A DNA stretch of 8,019 nucleotides from JAXGYX01 sp964487355 (GCA_964487355.1 CAZAPS010000054.1:1-8019), one strand, 5' to 3'. Shown: positions 1-7,310, counted from the stretch's first letter. A program made the numbers and translations. The notes: generated by a model not told the origin, from the sequence alone.

Positions 1-1
1 A

Positions 2-43
2 TTTATCAAAGGTCGTCCAATCTCTGAGGAAGATCCGGTATGA
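2..43 (+). CDS. C-terminal tail of an unidentified upstream gene (partial)
   Basis: The second frame reads 13 codons, FIKGRPISEEDPV, and then TGA at 41-43. The stop lies directly before the ribosome binding site of the next gene, leaving 13 bases to its ATG, which is the spacing expected inside an operon. Nothing in these 13 residues identifies a family. The frame of the next gene is also open up to the left edge, so this tail is chosen on spacing alone and could be chance. Confidence 0.35.
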   Translation, partial: FIKGRPISEEDPV

Positions 44-51
44 AAGGAAAA
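44..51 (+). promoter_or_regulatory. Ribosome binding site of the oxidoreductase
   Basis: AAGGAAAA, about 6-8 bases before ATG 57, immediately follows the putative upstream stop at 41-43. It fixes the start codon, since the reading frame itself continues open to the left edge. Confidence 0.6.
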
Positions 52-56
52 CAGTC

Positions 57-1214
57 ATGACAAGAATTGTGATTATCGGTAGTAGCGCCGCCGGTATTGC
101 CGCCGCGGATGCAGCCAGAAAGCAGGATCCCGACGCAAAGATCAGGGTTTTTTCACAAGACACATTCCTACCCTATTATCGATTGCGTATCGGCGAGGTG
201 ATCACGGATCCGGCGAAACGTGACAGCCTGACGTTGCATCCGATGTCCTGGTATGAAGACAGAAGGATCGAGTTGAACCTGAATCAGACAGTGACCGGGG
301 TCGATGTGAAAAACAAGGTCATCACCTTGGCGGACGAAAGCACTGTGGAATATGACAAGCTCATCTTAGCTCAGGGGAGTTACAGTTTTGTGCCACCAAT
401 TCCGGGCGCGGATCTTGACGGCGTCATGACGCTGTGGAGCATGGCCGACGCGTTGGCGATCGAAGCCGAACTGACCGAGGGGAAATCCTGTGTGATCATC
501 GGTGGGGGATTGCTTGGTTTGGAAACCGCGTATCAGGCGGCACTCAAAGGCGTCGACACAACTGTGGTCGACACTTCGCCACGGCTGTTGGCGCGTCAAT
601 TGGATGACACCGGATCTGAGATATTCCAAAAGCAGGTTGAAAAACAAGGTGTCAACGCGGTGATCGGAGGAAAAATCTCAGCGATCAAGAAAGATGACCC
701 GGATGGCAAAGCTTTGGTGGTCGAGCTCGAGGATGGCACCCGTCTGCCGGCGGATCTGGTCATTATCTCCACCGGTGTTCGGCCGAATGTGGCGATTTTG
801 GATGGTACCGGCATTGAGATCAGTCACCATGTGGTCTGTACGGACAAGATGGAAACCAATGTGAAAGATGTCTACGCCGCGGGTGACGTGATGGAACAGG
901 GTGGAGCTTGGTTCGGCCAATGGTCCATCTCCATGGGGCAGGGCAAGGTCGCGGGCACCAACGCGGCAGGCGGAGACGCCGTTTATGAATTGGCGGCCCC
1001 TCCTTACACCATCAACACGATGGACACCAAGGTCGCCGCCGGTGGCAAAGTGTCCGGCGACGAGGAAGGATACCACGAAGACGTCTCTCAAAGTGACGAT
1101 GAGCTGCAGTATCGCAAGGTCTGCTATCTGGATGGCAAAGTATGTGGTTTTGTGCTGATCGGCAATACCAGGGAATATATGAAACTGGCCAAGGAAATGA
1201 AAGAGACAGATTGA
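57..1214 (+). CDS. FAD/NAD(P)-dependent oxidoreductase, NADH:rubredoxin oxidoreductase type
   Basis: This is a soluble cytoplasmic flavoprotein of the pyridine nucleotide-disulfide oxidoreductase class I fold, expected to move electrons from NAD(P)H through FAD to a small acceptor such as rubredoxin. Residues 4-13 (IVIIGSSAAG) are the FAD-binding dinucleotide fold. The serine-containing form of this glycine motif is common in the rubredoxin-reductase and CODH-associated subfamily. Residues 146-154 (VIIGGGLLG) are the NAD(P)-binding fold, and 272-278 (VYAAGDV) is the second FAD motif. LPYYRLRI at 38-45 and the GQWSISMGQGKVAGTNAAGG stretch near 287-306 also fit. No CxxxxC redox disulfide is visible, which argues against glutathione or thioredoxin reductase. 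The length of 385 residues is normal. The frame is open upstream, but ATG 57 is chosen because the FAD motif begins three residues later and AAGGA lies 8 bases upstream. The electron acceptor is inferred, not shown; an acceptor gene may lie left of the window. Confidence 0.88.
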   Translation: MTRIVIIGSSAAGIAAADAARKQDPDAKIRVFSQDTFLPYYRLRIGEVITDPAKRDSLTLHPMSWYEDRRIELNLNQTVTGVDVKNKVITLADESTVEYDKLILAQGSYSFVPPIPGADLDGVMTLWSMADALAIEAELTEGKSCVIIGGGLLGLETAYQAALKGVDTTVVDTSPRLLARQLDDTGSEIFQKQVEKQGVNAVIGGKISAIKKDDPDGKALVVELEDGTRLPADLVIISTGVRPNVAILDGTGIEISHHVVCTDKMETNVKDVYAAGDVMEQGGAWFGQWSISMGQGKVAGTNAAGGDAVYELAAPPYTINTMDTKVAAGGKVSGDEEGYHEDVSQSDDELQYRKVCYLDGKVCGFVLIGNTREYMKLAKEMKETD

Positions 1215-1228
1215 TTACCTAACCTTTG

Positions 1229-1249
1229 AGTTTGACATCATGTCAAACT
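1229..1249. terminator. Hairpin between convergent genes, possible bidirectional terminator
   Basis: AGTTTGACA, a TCA loop, and TGTCAAACT form a perfect 9-base-pair stem with a 3-base loop. It lies between the oxidoreductase stop (1212-1214) and the mfd coding end, and includes the mfd stop codon (complement of 1243-1245). Such placement suits a shared terminator for two facing transcripts. There is no T-run after it on either strand, so intrinsic termination would be weak, and the role is inferred. Confidence 0.45.
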
Positions 1250-4200
1250 TCCCGGTCACGCTCTTCTCTCGTGACCCGCTCAGCCGCCTCTCTGGCGGCT
1301 TTGAGCGTTTCTGCCCGAAGCGCCTCTTTCTCTTCCTTCGCCTCCGCTTTTTCCAGTGACGCGAACATGCGTCGTAAAATCGAGGGAATCTGATTGGGCT
1401 CGGCGATGACTCCGTTCAGTCTGACGGTAGGAGCACGTCCACTGACGTTAAACACAAACGCGCCCTTATAAGCGGGGAGGTCCAACAACAGAGACAAACG
1501 GCGCAGGTCCGCCTGTGTTTGGCGGCCACAGGTCATCACAACGCTATTTTTTTGATGTGACACCTTGCTGAAACCGGACTGATTGGCCTGAGCCCGAACA
1601 TAGGACAGGTCGGCCAAAGTGATGACCGCCATCGGAAGGTCACCGTATCGATCGGTAAGCTCGTCAATCACATCATCGTAGTCCACCAGGTTGCGAATCA
1701 GGCTGATGCGCCGATAAATATCGACACGCTCGCCTTCATCCGGAATATATTCGGGGGTGAGATAGGCGTCGATCTGAAGGTCAATCAATGTATCCAGCGG
1801 AGCGGCCGGCTCGTCGACAACGCCTGGCGGGTCACCCGCCTCAGCAGCCCGGATATTTTTAATTTCTTCTTCCAGCATGCGGCAATAAAGATCGTAACCG
1901 ATCGCGTCCAACTGTCCATGCTGTTCGGCCCCTAACAGGTTTCCCGCTCCCCGAACTTCAAGGTCACGCAGCGCGATCCGAAAACCGGCGCCCAGCTCGG
2001 TGAAATCGCGGATGGCGGTCAGCCGTTTGGCAGAATCCTCGGAAATCACTTTGTTACGCATATATGTGATATACGCATAGGCTTGCCGACTTGAACGTCC
2101 CACGCGGCCACGCAGTTGGTACAGCTGAGACAGGCCCATGCGATCGGCATTTTCCACAATAATGGTGTTGACGTTGGGCATGTCAATGCCGGATTCGATG
2201 ATTGTCGTGCAGACCATGACGTCGAACTCGCCCAGGATGAATGACTCAATCACCGATTCCAACTGATTTTCCATCATTTTACCGTGCGCGACGGCGACCC
2301 GGGCTCCGGGTATCGCCGCTTGAATCCACTCCGCTTTTTCATGTATGTGACGAGTGTCATTGAACAAATAGAAGATCTGTCCATCACGTTCCAGTTCACG
2401 GTTGATCCCTTCGACAACCAGCTCCTCATCAAATTCCATGACATAAGTTTGAATGGAGCGTCGGTCTTCCGGTGGCTCTTCTATGATGCTGATGTCCCGA
2501 ATGCCCGACATGGACATATGTAACGTCCGTGGGATCGGAGTGGCGCTTAAACTCAGCACATCGACCGTGGGGTTGATGTTCTTCATTTTCTCTTTGTGAT
2601 CCACACCAAAGCGTTGTTCCTCGTCGACGATCAACAAACCCAGATCCTTAAATGAAACATCTTTTGACAGCAGACGGTGCGTGCCGATCACCACATCGAC
2701 CTCTCCCGACGCAAGGCCTCTAATTGTGCGATCCAAATCTTTTTTTGACGCGAAACGACTCAGCAGTCCAACTCTCACCGGAAAGTCCGCTATGCGTTCC
2801 ATGAAGTTATCATAATGCTGTTGAGTCAAAACAGTGGTGGGCGCCAACATCGCGACCTGCTTACCATTCATCACCGCTTTGAAGATCGCGCGAAACGCCA
2901 CCTCGGTCTTGCCGAAACCGACGTCGCCACACAGCAATCGGTCCATTACTCGTTCTGACTCCATATCAGCTGTGATCTCGCGGATGCAACGCAGCTGATC
3001 CTCGGTCTCCTCATATGGGAAACTGGCCGCGAACTCCCGATCCCAGGTCGTATCCGGCGCAAACGCGAAGCCTTTCATTTTTTGACGTTTCGCGTACAAC
3101 GCGACCAGATCGGTCGCCAAAGCGCGTATGCTGTTTTTCGCCCGTTCTTTCAATCGGGACCAGTCTTTGCCGCCCAGCTTTGACAGCTTTGGCTTTTTAT
3201 CTCCCGAGCCAACATGCTTTTGCAGCTGATCCAAGGCTTTCATCGGCAGGTACACGATATCCTCGTTCGCGTACATGACCTTAATGTAATCCTTGCGCAC
3301 ACCGTCGGTCTCAAGGTTCACCAGGCCCTCATACCTGCCGATCCCGTATCCCTCATGCACAACCGCGTCACCGATCCGTAAATCGCTGAACAGGTCAATT
3401 TTTTTGCCTTGCATGCCCGACGACACGCGGCGACGTCGACGGCGATCCGAGCCAAACACATCTTGTGATCCAATCACCATCAAACCAATTGCAGGGTATT
3501 CAAAACCTCTCGCCAGATCGGCGTGAATCAACTTTGCCCCGGTCTCATACTCGGTGAACAGGTTGTTCAGCTTCTCACGCCGCTCAACCGACGTGCTCGT
3601 GATATAGGTCAGAAGGCCCGTGTTTTGCCTACGCCTCAGCGTGTCGACCAACTGTTTTTCCTTGCCGCGGAAACTATCGATGTCCCGCCCGATGATTTGG
3701 ATGTTTTTCGCTCCGGGAAAACCATTTCCGGACACACCGATCGTCGCCAGTGATATGACGCGTTCCAGTCTGTCCAGCTGACGGAACGGCTGAGCCGGAT
3801 TGATCAATGATTTTTCCGCAAGCGGGATTGACTGACCTTTTTTGGAATACACTCGCAATTGCTCGATTTGCTCGGCTGAGAAGCGGTCGATCCGCTCTCT
3901 CACGCGGATTGGCTCGTCCATAAAAATTAAATGATCCGCCTGAATCACATAGTCTAAAATGCCTGTCTGCTCCGCCTCAATGTAGCTCTGCCAGCGATCC
4001 AGGCCCGGAAAATCCCGCCCCGCCTGAACAAAGTCCGCGTCGTGTTCACAAAGCTGTTCCATATCGTTGCGCGCTTTGATCGTTGTGTCCGCCGCCTTCA
4101 TCTCGGTGGCCCGGCGCTTGGCGTATCGCCTGATTTTATCCGCGATGGTCCCACGCTCGATCTCATCGACAATCACTTCACGGGCGGGTGGCACGGTTAT

Positions 4201-4908
4201 CTCTCGAAGGTTTTCCAATGAGCGCTGTGAGGAGATGTCAAAACTGCGAATCAAATCGACATCCGTGTCAAAATAAGAAACACGATAGCCAATGCCTTCG
4301 CCTGTGCCGAACCGGTTATCCAAAATACCCACCGGCATCACATCCACGATGTCGCCTCTGCGAGCGACCTGACCCGGAGCGTCCACCCGGTTGACCGTCT
4401 CATAGCCCGCGGCCACCAGGCGCCTCAGCAAGTCCTCCGGCCCCTCATCCATGTCACCTTGGCGCACATTGACAGTGGTCCGCGCAAATCTTTGGGGTGA
4501 GGGAACCGGCTGTACCAGCGCGGGCGCGGCGATGACCAGCACCCGGACCTCACCGGTGGTCAACGCGAACAAAGTGCCGATCCGGTCATGCTCGCTTTCC
4601 CTGCCGGCGGCGTCCATCAAAGTCCAGCCGAAATCACGGGTTTTCCAGACACGAAGCTGATCCGGATCCGACATCATCGCCTGCAGCGTCTCGCTCATTG
4701 TGCGTGCCCGCATGACATCAGGAACGACCAGGCAGACCGGCCGGGAGCGAGCGGTCGAAGCGGCGAGTGTTAAAAAGGCCTTCAGTCCATCCGAAGGTCC
4801 ATGCACATTGACAGCCGAGACAGCGCTCGCGTCCAGCAATTCACGAAATGCCTGATCTCGCTCGGCCAATTTAAGTATGGTGGAAAAGTCAACAATGGGT
4901 TCCGACAT
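1243..4908 (-). CDS. mfd: Transcription-repair coupling factor Mfd
   Basis: Mfd is an ATP-driven DNA translocase that pushes off RNA polymerase stalled at DNA damage and recruits UvrA to start nucleotide excision repair. The 1221 residues fit the family length of about 1150-1200 plus a tail. Residues 1 to about 470 are the UvrB-like and UvrA-binding part. The RNA-polymerase-interacting domain starts near 510 (RIGDAVVHEGYGIGRYEG). Helicase motifs follow in order: Walker A GDVGFGKT at 661-668, DEEQ at 762-765, SATPIPRTL at 788-796, TTIIESGIDMPN at 901-912 and QLRGRVGR at 931-938. The C-terminal TRCF domain spans roughly 1035-1175, followed by a charged, probably helical tail from about 1180. 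All motor residues are intact. An odd feature is six consecutive arginines at 489-494 just before the polymerase-interacting domain. The ATG is 6 bases after the pth stop, and GGTGA overlapping that stop is the likely ribosome binding site, implying translational coupling to pth. Confidence 0.98.
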   Translation of the reverse strand: MSEPIVDFSTILKLAERDQAFRELLDASAVSAVNVHGPSDGLKAFLTLAASTARSRPVCLVVPDVMRARTMSETLQAMMSDPDQLRVWKTRDFGWTLMDAAGRESEHDRIGTLFALTTGEVRVLVIAAPALVQPVPSPQRFARTTVNVRQGDMDEGPEDLLRRLVAAGYETVNRVDAPGQVARRGDIVDVMPVGILDNRFGTGEGIGYRVSYFDTDVDLIRSFDISSQRSLENLREITVPPAREVIVDEIERGTIADKIRRYAKRRATEMKAADTTIKARNDMEQLCEHDADFVQAGRDFPGLDRWQSYIEAEQTGILDYVIQADHLIFMDEPIRVRERIDRFSAEQIEQLRVYSKKGQSIPLAEKSLINPAQPFRQLDRLERVISLATIGVSGNGFPGAKNIQIIGRDIDSFRGKEKQLVDTLRRRQNTGLLTYITSTSVERREKLNNLFTEYETGAKLIHADLARGFEYPAIGLMVIGSQDVFGSDRRRRRRVSSGMQGKKIDLFSDLRIGDAVVHEGYGIGRYEGLVNLETDGVRKDYIKVMYANEDIVYLPMKALDQLQKHVGSGDKKPKLSKLGGKDWSRLKERAKNSIRALATDLVALYAKRQKMKGFAFAPDTTWDREFAASFPYEETEDQLRCIREITADMESERVMDRLLCGDVGFGKTEVAFRAIFKAVMNGKQVAMLAPTTVLTQQHYDNFMERIADFPVRVGLLSRFASKKDLDRTIRGLASGEVDVVIGTHRLLSKDVSFKDLGLLIVDEEQRFGVDHKEKMKNINPTVDVLSLSATPIPRTLHMSMSGIRDISIIEEPPEDRRSIQTYVMEFDEELVVEGINRELERDGQIFYLFNDTRHIHEKAEWIQAAIPGARVAVAHGKMMENQLESVIESFILGEFDVMVCTTIIESGIDMPNVNTIIVENADRMGLSQLYQLRGRVGRSSRQAYAYITYMRNKVISEDSAKRLTAIRDFTELGAGFRIALRDLEVRGAGNLLGAEQHGQLDAIGYDLYCRMLEEEIKNIRAAEAGDPPGVVDEPAAPLDTLIDLQIDAYLTPEYIPDEGERVDIYRRISLIRNLVDYDDVIDELTDRYGDLPMAVITLADLSYVRAQANQSGFSKVSHQKNSVVMTCGRQTQADLRRLSLLLDLPAYKGAFVFNVSGRAPTVRLNGVIAEPNQIPSILRRMFASLEKAEAKEEKEALRAETLKAAREAAERVTREERDREV

Positions 4909-4914
4909 GAAGAG

Positions 4915-5517
4915 TCACCGATCTTCTTTTTGATTCAGCTTGCGTCTGTTAATCCGATTCATCGCAAATTGAATATCTTTTTCCATGGCGAACACGATCG
5001 CCTCACAACAATGACGCATCGCCTCTTCCATAAGAGGTCGCTCGTCGGCGGTAATGCTCGACAACACATAATCGATGATATCCCAATTGGGAGGGAGCGG
5101 ACCGATTCCGATCCGGATACGTGGAAAATCAGTTCCACCCAAATGTCTGACGACCGAACGCATGCCATTGTGTGTGCCCGCGCCACCTTTTTCACGGATG
5201 CGCACCAAGCCTTTGGCGACATCCAAATCGTCATAGAGCAGTAGAACATTTTCGCGTGCGACGCGGAAATAATCCATGGCGGCACGCACACTCTCCCCAC
5301 TGTTATTCATAAAAGTGGTCGGTTTCAAAAGGATCACCTTTTGCCCTTTGATGGTGCCCCTTCCATAGAGACCTTTGAATTTAATTCGGTTGACCGCGAT
5401 CCGCTCATGCTCCGCCAAATGGTCAAGCGCCATCCAGCCGCAATTGTGCCATGATTCGGCATATTTCGGACCTGGATTGCCCAGACCCACGATCAACCAT
5501 ATATCTTCAGTTGACAT
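4915..5517 (-). CDS. pth: Peptidyl-tRNA hydrolase
   Basis: Pth cleaves the ester bond in peptidyl-tRNAs that drop off the ribosome, recycling tRNA in the cytoplasm. The protein has 200 residues, about the usual 190. The family start LIVGLGNPGPKY is at 8-19, followed by the catalytic histidine H24 with N25. KPTTFMNNSGESV at 65-77 carries the substrate-binding asparagine N71. YDDLD at 95-99 carries the aspartate that supports the histidine, and GGAGTHNGMRS at 111-121 holds N117. All four key residues match the E. coli set (H20, N68, D93, N114). Small departures are SWHN where most members have TRHN, and THNG where GHNG is usual. The gene lies 15 bases after the GlmU-family gene and 6 before mfd. 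No strong Shine-Dalgarno is seen (only a GTGAG-like stretch about 14 bases upstream), so expression probably depends on readthrough and coupling from the gene before it. Confidence 0.97.
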   Translation of the reverse strand: MSTEDIWLIVGLGNPGPKYAESWHNCGWMALDHLAEHERIAVNRIKFKGLYGRGTIKGQKVILLKPTTFMNNSGESVRAAMDYFRVARENVLLLYDDLDVAKGLVRIREKGGAGTHNGMRSVVRHLGGTDFPRIRIGIGPLPPNWDIIDYVLSSITADERPLMEEAMRHCCEAIVFAMEKDIQFAMNRINRRKLNQKEDR

Positions 5518-5532
5518 ATGATCGTTGTTTGC

Positions 5533-6909
5533 TCACTTTTCTTGTTTTTCTTTCTGTCTACGTCCGCGAATCGGGCTGATTGACAGCCTTTCACGGATTC
5601 TGACCACCGAAAAGTCCGGAATATTTTGAGTGACCAACGCCCTGTCCTCGATTGTCGAGTTGGATCCAATCTCCAGTTCTCCAGACAATGTCACATTCGC
5701 TCCGACAGTCACATTATTTCCAACAGTCTGCAGCCACATTAGATCACCGAGCTCGCCGCTGGTCACCGTGCCCGCGCCAACATGTGTTCCCTCACCGATT
5801 TGGATGTTGCATAAGTAAGTATTCACGCCAATTCTGCATCCGTTGCCGAGAATGATGTGCTGGGCCACCGCTCCCGAAGCCATGTGGACCCGCTGTTTGA
5901 GTATTGATTGATTGGTCAGCTGGCAATTCGGTCCAATCCTGCAATCGTCTCCGACCACTGAGTCACGGATCCAGGAACGGACAAAGACCCCATTCTTTCC
6001 GATTTGGGAGGAATGTATGTCCATGTCCGGGCCCAACATGGTATTATCGCCCACCGAAGTGCTTCCGGTCAAAATACAATTGGGTTGGATGATCACATCT
6101 TTGCCCAGTTCAACCGAATGGTCAATGCGAACAGTCTCAGGATTGAAGATGGTCACACCACGATTCATGTGGCTCTCACAAATTCTGCGATTCAAGATCG
6201 CAGCGGCTTGTTGCAACTGCGCCCGATTGTTGATACCGATGACTTCCTCAAAATCAGTTTCATGCGCAAGCACGCTGTGCCCTTGTTCGATCAGTGTCCC
6301 AATAACCTCGACGAGATTGCATAATTCATTATTATTGTTTGAGATGGTGATGCCGATGGCGGATAACAGCAACGCGCAATCAAAACAGTACACGCCCGCG
6401 TTGATCAGAGTTTGATTTAGCTCCTCCGAAGATGCGTCGGCCGCTTCGACAATATGTGAGATTCGCCCATCAGCGTCGCTAAAAACCCGACCGTACTTTT
6501 CAGCTTTTGGCGCCTGCGCCGTCAATACCAGCGCGGCGCATTCCTCATTGCGAAAACGTTCGACCATCTCATTGAGGGTGTCCGCGGTGATCAGTGGAAC
6601 ATCGCCACTGACAATCAGCGCGCAACCCGAGCGACTTTCAAGAAACGGAGCGGCCTGTAGACAGGCGTTTCCGGTGCCGAGTGGAGGATCTTGCAAAACA
6701 TAGGCTCTATGCTCGCCCAAAGTCATTCGAATCTCATTTTGATCCTTTCCCACCACATAAAGCTGATCACTGGCCCCCGCTTCGCATAAAGCGTCCGAGA
6801 CCCAACGAATGATCGGCTTTCCACCGATATCGTGCACCAATCTGGATGTAGATGAGTGCATTTCATGGCTATCACCGGCCGCCATGACGACAGCGCAAAC
6901 TTCGTCCAT
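5533..6909 (-). CDS. GlmU-family protein with eroded active sites (possible pseudoenzyme)
   Basis: Canonical GlmU makes UDP-GlcNAc: a left-handed beta-helix domain acetylates glucosamine-1-phosphate and an N-terminal domain adds UMP. The fold is retained in 458 residues: nucleotidyltransferase domain about 1-230, helix linker, then hexapeptide repeats about 250-435. N-domain matches to E. coli GlmU include LQ..LGTG near 72-80, GDVPLI at 102-107 (D103 for metal), YGR 139-141, IVE 153-155, N170 and GINNR 225-229. However, the GxGTRM....PK signature reads GDSHEMHSSTSR, so E. coli R18 becomes E16 and K25 becomes R23. In the acetyltransferase domain R333 becomes T332, K351 Q350, H363 V362, N386 G385, Y387 E386 and K392 M391; only Y365 remains. 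The frame is intact, so the protein is probably made and selected for another role. The start is the ATG at 6909, with AAGGAGA 6 bases upstream. First gene of the glmU-pth-mfd cluster. Family assignment is firm; activity is doubtful. Confidence 0.85.
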   Translation of the reverse strand: MDEVCAVVMAAGDSHEMHSSTSRLVHDIGGKPIIRWVSDALCEAGASDQLYVVGKDQNEIRMTLGEHRAYVLQDPPLGTGNACLQAAPFLESRSGCALIVSGDVPLITADTLNEMVERFRNEECAALVLTAQAPKAEKYGRVFSDADGRISHIVEAADASSEELNQTLINAGVYCFDCALLLSAIGITISNNNNELCNLVEVIGTLIEQGHSVLAHETDFEEVIGINNRAQLQQAAAILNRRICESHMNRGVTIFNPETVRIDHSVELGKDVIIQPNCILTGSTSVGDNTMLGPDMDIHSSQIGKNGVFVRSWIRDSVVGDDCRIGPNCQLTNQSILKQRVHMASGAVAQHIILGNGCRIGVNTYLCNIQIGEGTHVGAGTVTSGELGDLMWLQTVGNNVTVGANVTLSGELEIGSNSTIEDRALVTQNIPDFSVVRIRERLSISPIRGRRQKEKQEK

Positions 6910-6915
6910 TCCGAT

Positions 6916-6922
6916 TCTCCTT
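6916..6922 (-). promoter_or_regulatory. Ribosome binding site of the GlmU-family gene
   Basis: On the minus strand AAGGAGA stands 6 bases before ATG 6909. It decides the start: the longer reading frame from an ATG at 6945 has no ribosome binding site, and that ATG lies within the probable -10 box. Confidence 0.85.
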
Positions 6923-6943
6923 CGAATTAATCCTTGTTTTATC

Positions 6944-6973
6944 ATTATAAAGCGATTGACGCCAAAACTCTAA
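6944..6973 (-). promoter_or_regulatory. Putative sigma-A promoter of the glmU-pth-mfd cluster
   Basis: A perfect TATAAT (complement of 6944-6949) lies 34 bases upstream of the chosen start codon. An 18-base spacer leads to TTAGAG (complement of 6968-6973), a weak -35 with 3 of 6 matches. A DnaA-box cluster begins 16 bases further upstream. The -10 is convincing; the -35 is weak, so an activator may be needed. Confidence 0.5.
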
Positions 6974-6988
6974 CACTCGTACTTCCAA

Positions 6989-7018
6989 TGTGGATAATGT
7001 GGAAAACTCTGTGAATAA
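6989..7018 (-). promoter_or_regulatory. Three same-orientation DnaA boxes
   Basis: Read on the minus strand these are TTATCCACA (6989-6997), TTTTCCACA (6998-7006, directly abutting) and TTATTCACA (7010-7018, 3 bases away). All fit the relaxed consensus TTWTNCACA. The tight packing suits cooperative DnaA loading. They lie just upstream of the GlmU-family promoter. Confidence 0.7.
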
Positions 7019-7030
7019 CTGATTGCAGAC

Positions 7031-7079
7031 GTTTCACGAGTTTTTATGAAAAAATTACGTATTCTCAAGTGTTTCACGT
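7031..7079 (+). repeat. Two half-parS-like GTTTCACG repeats, 40 bases apart
   Basis: GTTTCACG occurs at 7031-7038 and 7071-7078. The second extends to TGTTTCACGT (7070-7079), ten bases identical to the left part of the ParB site TGTTTCACGTGAAACA. The right arm (GAAACA) is missing in both, so these are half-sites only. ParB binding is a guess that rests on the oriC-like context. Confidence 0.35.
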
Positions 7080-7093
7080 TCTTTACACTTTAG

Positions 7094-7112
7094 GTTACAA
7101 CAGTGTTACAAC
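7094..7112 (+). repeat. Direct repeat GTTACAAC x2
   Basis: GTTACAAC is present at 7094-7101 and 7105-7112, an 11-base period that puts both copies on about the same helix face. It lies between DnaA boxes. The function is unknown. Confidence 0.4.
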
Positions 7113-7126
7113 TCCCTGAAACCCCT

Positions 7127-7135
7127 TTATCCACA
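7127..7135 (+). promoter_or_regulatory. DnaA box, perfect consensus
   Basis: TTATCCACA, the only perfect box on the plus strand here, lies between the two minus-oriented groups and about 110 bases from the left one. Confidence 0.7.
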
Positions 7136-7219
7136 GCCTCTTGGAAAATTTGTCTGTAATAAACGAAACTATGTTTCATATGCGCGTCTTATTTTTTTTG
7201 ATCTTCTACCCTCTTTTTT

Positions 7220-7240
7220 TGTGGATAATTATGTGGATAT
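7220..7240 (-). promoter_or_regulatory. Pair of DnaA boxes next to a T-rich tract
   Basis: The complement of 7220-7228 is a perfect TTATCCACA and that of 7232-7240 is ATATCCACA, one mismatch. They are 3 bases apart, the same spacing as one pair in the left group. A pyrimidine-rich stretch (7189-7220) flanks them. Confidence 0.65.
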
Positions 7241-7310
7241 CAAAAGACGGCGACTGTCCCTTTTGTCTACTTTTTACGCAGATTTCATTCCAAAAATAAT
7301 CCCTTCAAAA

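Noticed and set aside
678..1091. 137-codon minus-strand frame inside the oxidoreductase gene
   Set aside because: It is antisense to a gene with clear FAD and NAD motifs and has no supporting signals.
4801..5244. 147-codon open frame on the plus strand opposite mfd and pth
   Set aside because: It is antisense to two well-conserved genes with full motif support, has no ribosome binding site and resembles no known family.
5912..6415. 167-codon open frame on the plus strand opposite the GlmU-family gene
   Set aside because: It is a shadow of the real gene, with low-complexity composition and no recognisable domain or start signal.
6907..6945. Start of the GlmU-family gene at the ATG at 6945 (12 extra residues)
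   Set aside because: No ribosome binding site precedes it and it overlaps the TATAAT box. The ATG at 6909 has AAGGAGA at ideal spacing, and the resulting numbering agrees closely with E. coli GlmU.
7070..7085. Complete parS site
   Set aside because: Only the left 10 bases match; the right arm reads TCTTTA instead of GAAACA.
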